Numbered from the stretch's first letter, positions 17,468 through 27,703 are shown. The stretch is DNA of 64,000 nt from Clostridia bacterium UC5.1-1D10 (GCA_001304995.1 BBZU01000006.1:62001-126000); one strand, 5' to 3'. Numbers and translations: made by a program. The notes: a model not told the origin generated them from the letters alone.

Positions 17468-18564
17468 TTACAGCTGGTCAATTTCTTCCATGGCTTTTAA
17501 AACAGCGGGCATGTCCTTTTCTTCGGGAACACGCAGACGAACGGAGTTTTGACCGATGTTTTCGAAATCGTTGCCGGAGATGACCAGAATTCTCCGTTTG
17601 GCAAATTCTGCCGCCAGATCAATTTCAGGGTTCTGATGGGTGACCATGCTGATGGAAACGGTATCGCAGGTGTGAGCGATGGAAAGGTTTTTCCAAGGGC
17701 GGTACATCTGTTTTTTCATTTCCGCTGTTTTGCTCTGGAGGATTTCCAGGAAGGATTCATCCAGAATGGTTTTTGCTGCAACGCTTCTGGCGAATTCTGT
17801 CATGCAGTAAGGGTTTGTGATATTGGCAATGTAAGGAGCCAGACATTCAGGAATCAGCAGATAGCCGGCACGAAGGCCAGCCAGACCGAAGCCTTTGGAG
17901 AATGTTCTTGCAACAATGAGATTTTCGTATTTATCTAACAGAGAAACGGCGGAGTTTTTCTTGGGAATGTATTCGCCGTAAGCTTCGTCGATGACGACAG
18001 CGGTTCCGTTTTTATTGGCAGCAGCCAAAATGGTTTCAATGTCAGCAAGAGGGATTGCCTGACCAGTAGGGTTATTTGGGTTATCAATGTAGATCAGCTT
18101 ATGGTCAGGTGTCAGAGCTGCCAGAAGATCTTCTACGGAGAAACGATAGTTGTTTTCTTTTTTCAGAGGTACGCAGGTGAAATGGGTGCCGTACATTTTC
18201 GCGTCTGTTACATATTCGGAGACTGAGGGGCAATGCCCAGTACAGCGTCGCCTCTTTCCAGGAACAGACGATTGATCAGATATAATCCGCTGACAGAGCC
18301 GTCACAAAGAACGATTCGTTTGTAGTTCAGCGGGCAGTAGCCCTTCCAGTACTGGATGATGCTGTCTTTTACATCCACAGAATGGGGATATGGACGCATC
18401 ATTTCGAAATCCAGTTCTTTGAACGCTGCTTTTGCCGCAGGAGGCACCATAACGGTGTTGATGCCTTCGCCGCAGTCAATGTCATAGGGCAATGGGCCGG
18501 CAGATTCAATGGCATAGCTGACTTTTGTCTGCTCTGCGATGCTGCGATTGATTCTCAAATTCAT
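17468..18564 (-). CDS. HisC-like PLP-dependent aminotransferase, frameshifted
   Basis: This fold-type I aminotransferase of the histidinol-phosphate/threonine-phosphate decarboxylase group has about 365 residues. Motifs are DNPNNPTGQ, the PLP-binding aspartate in VIDEAYGEY and the PLP lysine in ARTFSKGFGLAGLRAGYL. The C-terminal arginine segment is SVRLRVPEE. The frame breaks near plus 18219-18225. One extra base joins GIAPQ to SEYVTDAKMYG. This break is not in a homopolymer. The substrate is uncertain. No other histidine genes are near, and the upstream transporter suggests amino-acid metabolism. Confidence 0.82.
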
Positions 18565-18616
18565 ATGAAAAACCTCCTAAATATGGTCAAATATCCGAAT
18601 AATCAAACTTTATGAA

Positions 18617-18646
18617 AAACACGACATCCGAGAGAATGTCGTGTTT
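18617..18646 (-). terminator. Terminator after the YkvI-like gene
   Basis: The stem AACACGACAT/ATGTCGTGTT with an 8-base loop is followed on the minus strand by TTTTTC. It separates the transporter gene from the aminotransferase gene, although some readthrough is possible. Confidence 0.8.
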
Positions 18647-18657
18647 TGGAAGCAAAA

Positions 18658-19809
18658 TCAGTCTTTTTTGGGTACCTTGCCGTTCTTGATGACTTTGTAC
18701 AAGCCAACTGTCACCAGAGGCAGCAGGTAGAACAAGATGAAGCCGTAAGCAAGAGCGGAATAGCCCATGCTGATCAGATTGATGATACCGATTTTAGAGA
18801 AGAAAATCGCTACAACCAGAATCGCTGCTGTAATGATACCGCGTTTCTTGGGAGAAAGCGGTTCCTGATTTTTTTCTTCCAGGCTGTGATCCAGACGTTC
18901 CAATAAAGCATGGATCATGCCAGTAGCTGTTTCGATCAATGTCCAGCCAGCTACAACACCGAATACCAAAACGGGGATATTGCTGTCGGAAACAGATTGG
19001 AGCATTACCAACCAGGGAACAGATGCGCCGATGACGCTGTCATCGGGATAGTATCCCATAACTGCGAAGTATGTCAGGAACCAGGGGATTGTCATGAGCA
19101 ATGCACCGATGATACCGGAAATGATGGATTCGCTCCGTTTTGTCTGGGCACGCAGTGTGAACAGACCAGCGGGAATCGCAGAAAGGTTATAAGATGCATA
19201 AATGATCCCTGTCACCATTGCCATGGGCAGTGTCGCGTTTTCCACATAGCTGGTGTCCTGTGTTGCCATAACAGTGGCGATGTTGTCTTTGTTGGCTGTG
19301 ATAACCATAATGGTGAAAATGATGTATGCCGCATAAAGGGCGATGGTGCCGTATGTTTCAAACTTGGCGATGAATGCACTGCCGAAGAAGTTCAGGAATG
19401 CAACGATCAAAATCAGGATGACAACACCCACCATATAATTCAAACCGATGGTTTGCTGTAAGATTTCCCCGGTGGCAGAAGCCATGATGGAGATGATCAA
19501 AAACAGCAGAATAACGTATAAAATATCATAAATTGGCCATGCCTTGCCAATGATTTGTTTCAAGATGGATTTATAATCATAAATACGATAGATGCGCGCC
19601 AGTTCAAAAGTCAGAACAGCGATAACTGCAAAGGTAAAAAATGTAAACACACCAGATACCCAGCCATAAGCGCCGAACTTGCCGCCGTATTCAATGATTT
19701 CACGCCCTGTTGCGTATCCGCCGCCCATGAGGACAGACTGCAAAACAATGCCGGGAAGCAGTATTTTCAGTGCCCCAGAGGTGCGGAAGTCTTTGTTGCT
19801 TGTTGCCAT
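18658..19809 (-). CDS. YkvI-like membrane transporter
   Basis: This 383-residue integral membrane protein has about ten predicted membrane helices. The N-terminal ILLPGIVLQSVLMGGGYATG, with an unwound glycine-rich first helix, and the interior IYASYNLSAIPAG are typical of the YkvI family within the APC-type LeuT-fold transporters. Members are thought to move amino acids or similar solutes, but the substrate is unproven. The start has AGAGGTGG upstream and a well-formed promoter precedes it. The downstream aminotransferase suggests an amino-acid-related role. Confidence 0.82.
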   Translation of the reverse strand: MATSNKDFRTSGALKILLPGIVLQSVLMGGGYATGREIIEYGGKFGAYGWVSGVFTFFTFAVIAVLTFELARIYRIYDYKSILKQIIGKAWPIYDILYVILLFLIISIMASATGEILQQTIGLNYMVGVVILILIVAFLNFFGSAFIAKFETYGTIALYAAYIIFTIMVITANKDNIATVMATQDTSYVENATLPMAMVTGIIYASYNLSAIPAGLFTLRAQTKRSESIISGIIGALLMTIPWFLTYFAVMGYYPDDSVIGASVPWLVMLQSVSDSNIPVLVFGVVAGWTLIETATGMIHALLERLDHSLEEKNQEPLSPKKRGIITAAILVVAIFFSKIGIINLISMGYSALAYGFILFYLLPLVTVGLYKVIKNGKVPKKD

Positions 19810-19864
19810 AATACCACCTCTTTAATGAATAAAAATAAATGAAAAATTAATATGAATGAATCTC

Positions 19865-19892
19865 ATTATACTGAGAAAATGTGCAAAGTCAA
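19865..19892 (-). promoter_or_regulatory. Sigma-A type promoter of the YkvI-like gene
   Basis: On the minus strand TTGACT (plus 19887-19892), a 16-base spacer and TATAAT (plus 19865-19870) precede the gene. The 55-base AT-rich leader shows no riboswitch-like fold that I can see. Confidence 0.75.
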
Positions 19893-19967
19893 TGCAAATA
19901 CTGAAAATGCACGATGCTTTATTTGTGTATACGGTATGCATAATTGATGTTTTCATGAACCGAAAAT

Positions 19968-19979
19968 CTATGGTATAAT
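19968..19979 (+). promoter_or_regulatory. Extended -10 promoter upstream of nth
   Basis: TATGGTATAATA contains TATAAT at 19974-19979 with a TGG extension. No good -35 is seen. The leader to nth contains GGGAAATATTTCT twice (about 20039 and 20080), of unknown meaning. Confidence 0.5.
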
Positions 19980-20108
19980 AAAATCCAACATCTTTTTTAC
20001 TGACAAAAAGACAGAAACCATGAAAATAAAAAGACTTTGGGAAATATTTCTCGGGAAATCCTGCTTGTTTGCGGGAAATATTTCTTTTTCGGGAAGGAGC
20101 AAAAGATT

Positions 20109-20756
20109 ATGACAAAAAAAGAAAAGGTTACCATCATATTGGATTTATTGCGGGAGCATTACGGCCCGACGAAGTGTTATCTGAATCACGAAAATCCTTG
20201 GCAGCTGCTCATTGCTACCATCATGTCTGCCCAGTGCACAGATGACAGAGTGAATCTGGTTACAAAAGACCTGTTCCAGAAATATACATCCATTCAGGCT
20301 TTTGCGGAGGCAAATCAAGCCGAATTGGAACAGGACATCCATTCCATTGGCTTTTATCACAATAAGGCAAAGAATATCATTGCCTGCTGCCAGAAACTGC
20401 TGACAGAGTTTGGCGGGGAAGTGCCTTCTGATTTGGATGCACTCACTTCTCTTGCGGGTGTTGGCAGAAAGACAGCCAATGTGGTAAGGGGCAACTGGTA
20501 TGGCATTCCAAGTATTGTAGTAGATACTCATGTGAAGCGGGTGTCTAATCTGCTGGGCTTGACCAAAAATCAAGACCCTGTGAAAATCGAATTCGATCTG
20601 ATGAAAATCGTTCCGAAGGACAAATGGATTGACATTAACACCCAAATGATTGCCCATGGCAGAAAAATCTGCATTGCCCGCAGACCGAAGTGCGCGGAAT
20701 GTTTTCTGTTCCCTTACTGTACAGGCGGTCAGGCATTGCAGAAGAAAAAGTCCTAA
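20109..20756 (+). CDS. nth: Endonuclease III
   Basis: Nth is a base-excision-repair DNA glycosylase/AP lyase. The 215-residue protein has the helix-hairpin-helix LAGVGRKTANVV with the catalytic lysine, the catalytic aspartate in VVDTHVKR, and the C-terminal [4Fe-4S] motif C-x6-C-x2-C-x5-C (from CIARRPKCAEC). The ATG at 20109 has GGAAGGAGC upstream, and this start gives the usual length. It is transcribed divergently from the YkvI-like gene. Confidence 0.96.
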   Translation: MTKKEKVTIILDLLREHYGPTKCYLNHENPWQLLIATIMSAQCTDDRVNLVTKDLFQKYTSIQAFAEANQAELEQDIHSIGFYHNKAKNIIACCQKLLTEFGGEVPSDLDALTSLAGVGRKTANVVRGNWYGIPSIVVDTHVKRVSNLLGLTKNQDPVKIEFDLMKIVPKDKWIDINTQMIAHGRKICIARRPKCAECFLFPYCTGGQALQKKKS

Positions 20757-20866
20757 AAGATTGTTACATATTTCTTAACAAATTCAAATAAAGCCAGTGG
20801 TGATGTTTTTTTGTGATATGATGATAAAAAACAGGGGCTTCGTTTGAAGGGAGGAAGAAATTAGGT

Positions 20867-21654
20867 ATGGGAAAAAGATTATGGCAATGGCAGCAGGTGT
20901 GATTCTGGCTGTTGGAGTAGCAGGCTGCGGCACTGAAAAACAGGATGATACAACTGCCATTTTGTAAAAAGCACAGAACACTATGTCAAAATTGGAAAGT
21001 TTATCCGTGGATTCAGAAACGAAAATTGTCATGGAAAATGGTTCTGAATCAGGAACAATGATGATTTGGCGGAATCAAGACCTTTTTATGAATCCCTTTA
21101 AAATGCATTACAAAACAAAGGTCATGCTGGGAGAAGGCTCAGAGGTTGTGGACACAGAAGAACAATATGCGGAAGAACGGGATGGTATGGTTCATACCTA
21201 TTCGGTAACAGCAGGTTATGTTTTTGCTGATTCATATACAACTGAGGAATTTATTGGAGAGCAGGCTCTTGCGGATTTGGATTTATATTTGACAAAACTT
21301 CAGTCTGCACAGACCGTTGGTACAGAGGAAATCAATGGTGTTTCTGCAACGGTAGTGACTGGCATTCTGGATGGCAAAGATATGGCGGACAGCGGTGAAG
21401 AATGGGCAGATATCCGGGAAGGCAAAGTGGATGCGGATGATTCCATCAAACTTTGGATCACGGAAGATGGCTATGTACTGCGGCATGAAATAGATGCAAC
21501 GGCGCTGATGAATGGGATGCGTTCAGGTGCGGATCCTGAGGCAGAACCGGTGGATGATTGGTCTTATGGGGAGTATGTAGAACAGATGACCTATGGAGAT
21601 TTCAACGCAGTGCTGGATTTTGAAATCCCGGCAGAAGTGCTGGAAGCAGCATAA
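20867..21654 (+). pseudogene. First of three paralogous lipoproteins, disrupted by frameshift and stop codon
   Basis: The reading frame encodes a lipoprotein signal (MAMAAGVILAVGVAGCG) and a mature part homologous to the two genes that follow. Two lesions are present. One A seems missing in the A5 run at 20872-20876, which puts the ATG out of frame. TAA at 20965-20967 stands where both paralogues have CAA or CAG (Gln in ALLQKA). The rest is open to 21654, about 262 codons in total, and looks conserved (TEEINGVSATVVTGIL, IKLWITEDGYVLRHEID). A downstream ATG at 20983 would give a cytoplasmic fragment. The fold resembles DUF6612-like exported proteins. A stop plus a frameshift makes real decay plausible. 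Confidence 0.7.
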
Positions 21655-21670
21655 AAATGGAATGATTTTA

Positions 21671-21705
21671 GGCAGAGCAATCTGGAATGGATTGCTCTGT
21701 TTTTA
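21671..21705 (+). terminator. Rho-independent terminator
   Basis: The stem GCAGAGCAATC/GATTGCTCTG with a short loop is followed by five T. It lies between the first and second paralogue. Confidence 0.85.
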
Positions 21706-21803
21706 TATGTGCAGAAAAATGCCACTTCCATTGGATAGACAAATGTTTTTGGGATATGATACATATAGGCGCGATTTATGATACAAACGGGGAGGAAAAA
21801 TTC

Positions 21804-22652
21804 ATGCTAATCAGCGGAAAAATCATTACAGGCATTTTGACAGCGGCAGTTATGGCAGCAGGCAATGGAACGCCAACGCCAGACACGGGGGCATTGCTGC
21901 AAAAGGCAAATGGAACCATGTTACAGGTAGAAAGTATGTCTGTGATGACGGAACGGCAGATGGATGTTGCCTTTGATGGAGAAATCACCAGTACTATCAT
22001 ACAATCGGATATAGATACCATAGCGAAGCCTTTTAAAGCAAATGTGGATGTTGTTGTTATACGCAATGGTGAAGTGGCACAGAGATATGGCACCTATGCT
22101 GTGGAAAGCGGCGAGGGGATAGACACGTATTTGGAAATGGAAGGGAAATGGGTTCATGAAGCAGGAACCATAGCAGATATTTCCCAGTACGACATCTGGA
22201 CGCAGAAGGATTTGTTTCTAAATTATCTCAGTTCTTTTGTAGTGGATGGCGCAGAGGAAATCAATGGGATACAGACGACAAAAATTTCCGGTGTACTGAC
22301 TGGAGAAGCTATGGAAAAAGTTCTGGAAACCTCGGGTATTGATTTGGTATTCGGTGGTTTGGGCTGGAGTTTAGACGAATTGGATACTGAACTGGAAGCC
22401 ATGGAGGAATTGCCTGTCAGCCTTTGGATTAGTCCCGATGGTTATTTGATCTGTTATGAGTTTGATATTACAGACAGGATGCAGGCAGCTCTGGACAATC
22501 TCAGTGGAACAGAAGAAAACTTCCAGACAATCGTAAAAACAAAGTTGCGGGTGACATGCAGTAATTTCAATGAGATATCTGATTTTGAAATACCGAAAGA
22601 AATTACGTCAGGAGCAGTGGAATTTGAGGAATTTTGGCAGGAAATGATGTAA
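21804..22652 (+). CDS. Second paralogous exported protein, lipobox cysteine lost
   Basis: This 282-residue protein has a hydrophobic N-terminus (IITGILTAAVMAAGNG). Where the third paralogue has AAGCG, this one has AAGNG, so the lipidated cysteine is replaced by asparagine. It may be secreted by signal peptidase I or remain anchored. The mature part matches its neighbours: ALLQKANGTMLQVESMS, VDGAEEINGIQTTKISGVLTG and PVSLWISPDGYLICYEFDIT. The ATG at 21804 has GGGGAGG upstream. The C-terminus is extended by an acidic tail (EFEEFWQEMM). Function is unknown. Confidence 0.72.
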   Translation: MLISGKIITGILTAAVMAAGNGTPTPDTGALLQKANGTMLQVESMSVMTERQMDVAFDGEITSTIIQSDIDTIAKPFKANVDVVVIRNGEVAQRYGTYAVESGEGIDTYLEMEGKWVHEAGTIADISQYDIWTQKDLFLNYLSSFVVDGAEEINGIQTTKISGVLTGEAMEKVLETSGIDLVFGGLGWSLDELDTELEAMEELPVSLWISPDGYLICYEFDITDRMQAALDNLSGTEENFQTIVKTKLRVTCSNFNEISDFEIPKEITSGAVEFEEFWQEMM

Positions 22653-22831
22653 TACATACTGTTTTTATATGGATTGTTTTGAAAATGATGCATAATATTA
22701 GATAGCAGTGAAAAATTCCTAATGTTCTTTTAAGAATTTCTTACCGAAAAGAGAATTTGCGGACAAACCTCTGTCGTTTATGGTATGATGCAGAAAAATG
22801 AATCAAGACCAACCAAAGGGAGGACGGGTAA

Positions 22832-23650
22832 ATGAAAAAGAGAATTTTTGCATTGGCTATGGCGCTGGCAATGGCAGCCACAGCAGCAGGCTGCGGTGCG
22901 AAGCAGTCAACAGATGTAGAAGCATTGCTGCAGAAAGCAAACGACACAATGGCGCAGGTGACAAGCATGTCTGCCCAGATGGAAGTACAGATGGATATGG
23001 CTTATGAAGAAGAATCCATGAAGTCTGTGGTAAAATCTGATATGGATTTGATTATGGATCCTTTCAAAACCAATATGACCATCAGCATGACATTGAACGA
23101 CGAAGCGTTGCAGACATATGAAATGTATGCAGTACAGAACGGTGATACCGTGGATGCATATATGCAGGTGGACGGAGAATGGATCCATCAGCCTATGGCA
23201 AGCACAGATGTTTCTCAGTACGACGCAAAACAGAACATGGATCTGTATCTGAAAAACATTGAGGCCTTCAAGGTAACAGGTACAGAAGAAATCAACGGTA
23301 ACAAGACAACAGTAGTTGAAGGTCTGTTGACAGGCGACTCCATGGAAGAAGCCCTGAAAAACTCCGGTATTGAATCTACAACCGCAGGTCTGGGTATTTC
23401 CACAGAAGATCTGGTTACACTGATGGACAGCGTAGAAGGCATGCCCGTCAAACTGTGGATCAGCGAAGATGGCTATGTGATGCAGTACGAACTGGATATG
23501 ACAGCAATGATGCAGGGTATTCTGGACGTTATGAGCGCAGGGGAAGAAAATCCCATTACCATTTCCAAAACTCTGGTACACATGACATGCAGCAACTTTG
23601 ATGCAGTACCTGACTTTGAAGTACCTGCGGAAGCATTGGCAGCAGCATAA
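22832..23650 (+). CDS. Third paralogous lipoprotein (DUF6612-like)
   Basis: This 272-residue lipoprotein has an intact signal and lipobox (LAMAATAAGCG, cysteine near residue 24). The mature part begins ALLQKANDTMAQVTSMSAQ and ends DFEVPAEALAAA. It appears to be the functional member of the tandem family. The curved beta-sheet pattern of LolA/LppX-like lipid-binding proteins is possible for this family, but I infer this only from length and pattern. The ribosome-binding site is AGGGAGG. Its own upstream region and terminator suggest a separate transcript. Confidence 0.8.
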   Translation: MKKRIFALAMALAMAATAAGCGAKQSTDVEALLQKANDTMAQVTSMSAQMEVQMDMAYEEESMKSVVKSDMDLIMDPFKTNMTISMTLNDEALQTYEMYAVQNGDTVDAYMQVDGEWIHQPMASTDVSQYDAKQNMDLYLKNIEAFKVTGTEEINGNKTTVVEGLLTGDSMEEALKNSGIESTTAGLGISTEDLVTLMDSVEGMPVKLWISEDGYVMQYELDMTAMMQGILDVMSAGEENPITISKTLVHMTCSNFDAVPDFEVPAEALAAA

Positions 23651-23660
23651 AAATGAATTT

Positions 23661-23695
23661 GAAGCAGAGAGACCAAAAAATCTCTCTGCTTTTTC
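23661..23695 (+). terminator. Rho-independent terminator
   Basis: The stem AGCAGAGAGA/TCTCTCTGCT with an 8-base loop is followed by TTTTTC. It ends the third paralogue. Confidence 0.9.
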
Positions 23696-23747
23696 ATGGG
23701 CAGAAATATGGTATGATGGAGGAAAAGTTTTGAAAGGGGAGAACATC

Positions 23748-24637
23748 ATGCTGGACAATCGTGTGGAAACGTTTCTGGCCCTCTGTGAAATTATGAATTA
23801 TACCAAAACGGCAGAAACGCTGCATATCACCCAGCCGGCTGTTACTCAGCAGATTCGCTGGTTGGAGGAATATTATGGCTGCCGGCTGTTTTCCTACCAA
23901 GGGAAAGTTCTGCGCCTGACAGAAAAAGGGGAAACCCTGCGGCGCCTTGCTCAGCAGATGACAGCCAATGCCCAGGGAATTCTGCAAGAGATGGAACGGG
24001 AAGAGAACACGGAAATCCATTTGCGGATTGGTGCCACAAAAACCATTGGAGATTATATGCTGCCGCCCATTATGGTGGATTTTTTACAGGAACATCCGCA
24101 GTATCGCCTGCATTTGACCGTGGATAACACAGGAAAACTGCTGCACATGATGGAAGAAGGAAAGATTGATTTTGCCATCGTGGAAGGCTTTTTTGATAAA
24201 GAAAAATATGACTTTACCCTTTATAAACGGGAACGGTTTTTGGGAGTCTGCGGAAAGAATTGTCCTTTGCGAGGAAAAACCATTTCTTTGTGGGAAACCC
24301 ATGGGGAACCGCTGATCCTGCGGGAATCTGGGTCAGGTACCCGGGATATTCTAGAGGAGCTGCTGAAAGAGAATAATTTTACGGTACATAGTTATGCCGC
24401 TGTTCAGGAGATCAGTAATTTTCAAGCTATAAAAGCAATGACGGAAGCTGGCCTTGGCATTACATTTTTGTATGAACCAGTGGTCAAACAGGAATTGGAA
24501 GAAAAACGGCTCTTTCCTCTGGAAATTTTTGAATTTTGAAATTTTTCGGGAATTGAATTTTTGTTTATCTGCAAAATAGCTTGTTCCGGAAGACATGGCA
24601 GCCCTTTGTGGATTTTGCACTGAAATGGGAAAAATGA
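23748..24637 (+). CDS. LysR-family transcriptional regulator, C-terminus frameshifted
   Basis: The N-terminal winged helix (FLALCEIMNYTKTAETLHIT and QPAVTQQIRWLEE) and the periplasmic-binding-type effector domain (LHLRIGATKTIGDYMLP) are typical of LysR regulators. The first frame stops at 24539 after EIFEF. Removing one T at 24534-24537 and one at 24558-24562 extends it to a convincing C-terminus containing FVYLQNSLFRKTWQPF and ending at TGA 24635-24637 (295 residues, normal for the family). An ATG with AGGGGAG upstream sets the start. The neighbouring FMN protein gene may be its target. The effector is unknown. Confidence 0.82.
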
Positions 24638-24817
24638 ATATATGCATTTTTATAGATGAAATTATGCTATATAAACATATATAAATTGTAAAATTAAAAT
24701 ATAATCATATAAATAATTTCCTGTAAGAATATAGGGATTGTTAAAAATGACAATAATTATCCTTAATGTTACCATTGTTTTATAATAAATTGCGGTACGG
24801 ATAAGGAGGTCTTGGTT

Positions 24818-26345
24818 ATGTCATATAGTCCTTTGCTTGGTTCTGCCTTCAACAGAACAAAACTGAGAGATGCTGCACATCCCTGCACATTTTCCGGTAT
24901 GTGTTCCATGTGCACAGCGGATTGCGTGGGTACTTGTGAAATCGGTTTGTCTGCCGTTCGTGGGGCAGATGCTGTGTATCCTACCACCACCGGGGATAAT
25001 CAGGTGGCATCGGAAAAACGGTATCCCATTGATTATTCCCATTTTAACATCAATGGGCGGGTGTTTGGTGCCATGGGTGCAGAAGCGGATTCCGACAAGG
25101 CAACCATTCATGACGTGAATCTGGAAACAGAAATCGGCACACTGCATCCTGTGAAATTGAAATTGCCCATCATTCTGCCGGCTCTCATCAAGCTGAACTG
25201 GCAGGATTATTTTGGTGGTGCGGCTATGGCTGGTGTACTGACCGTCATCGGCGAAGGTGCGGTAACCAAAGATCCTACTTTGCGTCTGGAAAACGGCAAA
25301 AGTGGTACATTGCCCGAAGCTGAAAGAATTTCTGGATGCTTTCCGAAAATATTACCGTGGATATGGGCAGATTATTTTGCAGGTAAACATTGACGATGAC
25401 CGCATTGGTGTGCCGGAATACGCCATCAAGGAATGCGGCTGTGAAGCCATTGAATTTAAGTTCGGTCAGTCCGCAAAAGGTACACAGCCTGTGAACCGTC
25501 TGGAAACACTGGAGGACGCTTTGAAGGCACAGCAGAATGGTCTGCTGGTGATTCCTGATCCTTCGGGTCCGCAGGTGCAGGAACGTTACAAAGCAGGATT
25601 TGGAGAAAACTTCCGTTCTTATGGCAGACTGCCCATGTGGGATGAAGAATCCCTTTGCAAACGCATTGAAGAACTTCTTGCCATTGGATTGAAGAATGTA
25701 TATTTCAAAATGGCTGGCTACGATCCGGCTGATCTGGAACGGGTACTGCGCATTGCGTCTATGGCACAGGTAGATATGGTTACATTCGACGGCGCAGGCG
25801 GAGGCTCTGGTTACAGCCCTTGCAAAATGATGAACGAATGGTGCCTGCCCACAGTGGCAATGGAAAGTGAACTGGTGCAGATTATGTCCCGTATGGAAAA
25901 AGAAGGCTTGAGTCTGCCCCATATTGCCATTACAGGCGGTTTTGTCATGGAAGATCAGGTTTATAAAGCATTGGCATTTGGTGCGCCTTATGTCAGCGCC
26001 ATCGGCATTTGCCGGGCATCCATGGCTGCGGCAATGAGTGCCAAAAAGGTGGGAGAACTCATGGAAGCAGGAAATATCCCCACAGAACTTCAGCGGTTTG
26101 GTTCCACAGTGGATGAATTGTTCCCAGATTTGAGAGAACTGCGGAATATTTATGGCGAAGAAGCCAATAACTTCTCTACTGGCGCTATCGGCGTTTATTC
26201 TTACTTGAATCGGATTGCCTTTGGTCTGAAACATTTTGCCGCACTGAATCGAAAATTCTCTCTGGAATACATCGACAGAAGCGATATTTTCCCTCTGACA
26301 AGAGACGCAAAAGATTTGCTGGATGGAATGGATGAAATAACATAG
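24818..26345 (+). CDS. FMN-binding glutamate-synthase-like protein with cysteine-rich N-terminus, frameshifted
   Basis: The corrected product is about 508 residues. The C-terminal two thirds resemble the FMN-binding TIM-barrel synthase domain of glutamate synthase (GltB): FKFGQSAKG, GAGGGSGYSP and the ITGGFVMEDQV glycine segment. The N-terminus has five clustered cysteines (CTFSGMCSMCTADCVGTC), probably binding an iron-sulfur cluster. No glutaminase domain and no GltD partner are present. The frame breaks in the A4 run at 25298-25301. Removing one A joins ENGK to VVHCPKLKEFLDAF. The ribosome-binding site is AAGGAGGT. It may be a ferredoxin-dependent FMN oxidoreductase of unknown substrate rather than true GOGAT. 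Confidence 0.78.
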
Positions 26346-26352
26346 AATCACA

Positions 26353-26390
26353 CACAGCGGAGTCTGGAAAGCAGGCTCTGCTGTTTTTTT
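26353..26390 (+). terminator. Rho-independent terminator
   Basis: The imperfect stem ACAGCGGAGTCTGG/CAGGCTCTGCTGT with a 4-base loop is followed by seven T. Confidence 0.85.
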
Positions 26391-26450
26391 GGATTTTTTC
26401 TCCTCTTTCGGGAAAGAATAGGGGGAAAGAAACCAAAATGGGGTGATCAT

Positions 26451-27703
26451 ATGGGAAATACAACGGCAAAGAAAGCGGAACAATGCCGGATGTTTTTCGT
26501 AGATGGAAAGAAATTTAAGACGAACGCCCTGCTGGGCTTTTTCCGTGTGCCTTTGCGTCGGGAAAACGCCACAAAGCTGGCCTTACTGGCAGAGGTGCTC
26601 CAAAAAGGAACAGAGAAATATCCTTCTGTGACAGCGGTGGCGGCAGCGGCAGAGGAGTGTTATGGTGCTCTATGGCAGGTGCAGATTATCAAAAAAGATG
26701 GAGAAGCATGGCTGTCTTTCTCCATGGAAGTTTCCAAGCATGTGTCAGAGAAAGAAGTGCTGGATTTTCTGCTCCAATTGATGAAGCATCCGAAACGGAC
26801 AGAGAATCTATTCCCAGCGGAAACAGTGGAGCGATGCAAAGCTATTTTAAGACGGCGATTAGAAGCCAAAGGAGATGACAAAATCGCCTTTGCTGCAAAG
26901 CGTGCCAGAGAATTAGCGGCGGAAGGTGAAGGGGCAGGCATTTGCGCTGACGGGTATCTGGAAGATTTGGAAAAACTCACTGCGGCAGACATCAGCAGTT
27001 TTTATGAAGAAGTGCTGGCGCATGCCCCGGTGTGTCTCTATGTCTGTGGTGACAGCGACGGCAGACAAATGTTAAAAAATGGAAAGGGGAACTTTCTTTA
27101 CAGGGAAAAGACTTATGGGAATTTGGTCAGACTTGCCGGAAACAGGCTTCTTGCCGGAAAATCGCCGAAAAAGCCAATATGGGACAGACCCGGCTGGTGC
27201 TGGCTTTTGATTCCGGTATCCATCCGTGGGACAGAGCCTTTCTTTCTCTCAGGGTGCTTTGTGAGGTGCTGGGCGGCGGCAATGGGCTGTTGTTTCAGGA
27301 AATTCGGGAAAAACAGGGATTGTGCTACGATATTTCCATGACATGCGACACTATGACAGGGTTGGCCTTTGTTCAGACAGGCGTTGCAGGGAAAGATGCC
27401 AAACATACAGCATCAGAAATTTGTCGAATTTTGCAGAATGTGGCGGATAATGGCATCAAAAATGATGATTTTCAAGATGCAGTGGAGCAAATACGGCGAA
27501 AAATATCCGATATTTCTGATTCTCAATGGAAAATTATGGACTATGTGGCGGAACAGGAAATCATTGGCACAAATCTGGATTCTCAGCAAATGCTTCGCAG
27601 ACTGGCGGATGTGACCGCAGAAGATGTGGTAAAAGCGGCACAGAAGCTTTCATTGCGGACAATGTATGCCCTGACAGGAGAGGAGGAATTTTCATGGGAT
27701 TGA
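26451..27703 (+). CDS. M16-family inactive subunit, YfmF-like, frameshifted
   Basis: The corrected 417-residue protein has M16 peptidase folds but no HXXEH zinc motif. The segment where it should lie reads LALLAEVLQKGTEKYPS. This matches the inactive partner (YfmF) of the YfmF/YmfH pair, which in B. subtilis is linked to EF-P modification. The C-terminal half is typical (LCEVLGGGNGLLFQEIREKQ, GLCYDIS). The frame breaks in the A6 run at 27074-27079. One extra A restores the frame through KIAEKANMGQTRLVLAF. It overlaps the next gene by 10 bases, which implies coupled synthesis. Confidence 0.82.

Noticed and set aside
18910-19461. Plus-strand open frame opposite the YkvI-like transporter
   Set aside because: Its Asp, Cys and His-rich composition mirrors membrane-helix codons. 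There is no ribosome-binding site.
20965-20967. TAA in the first tandem lipoprotein gene read as a recoded sense codon
   Set aside because: No other in-frame TAA is found within supported genes of this window, so a changed code is not supported.
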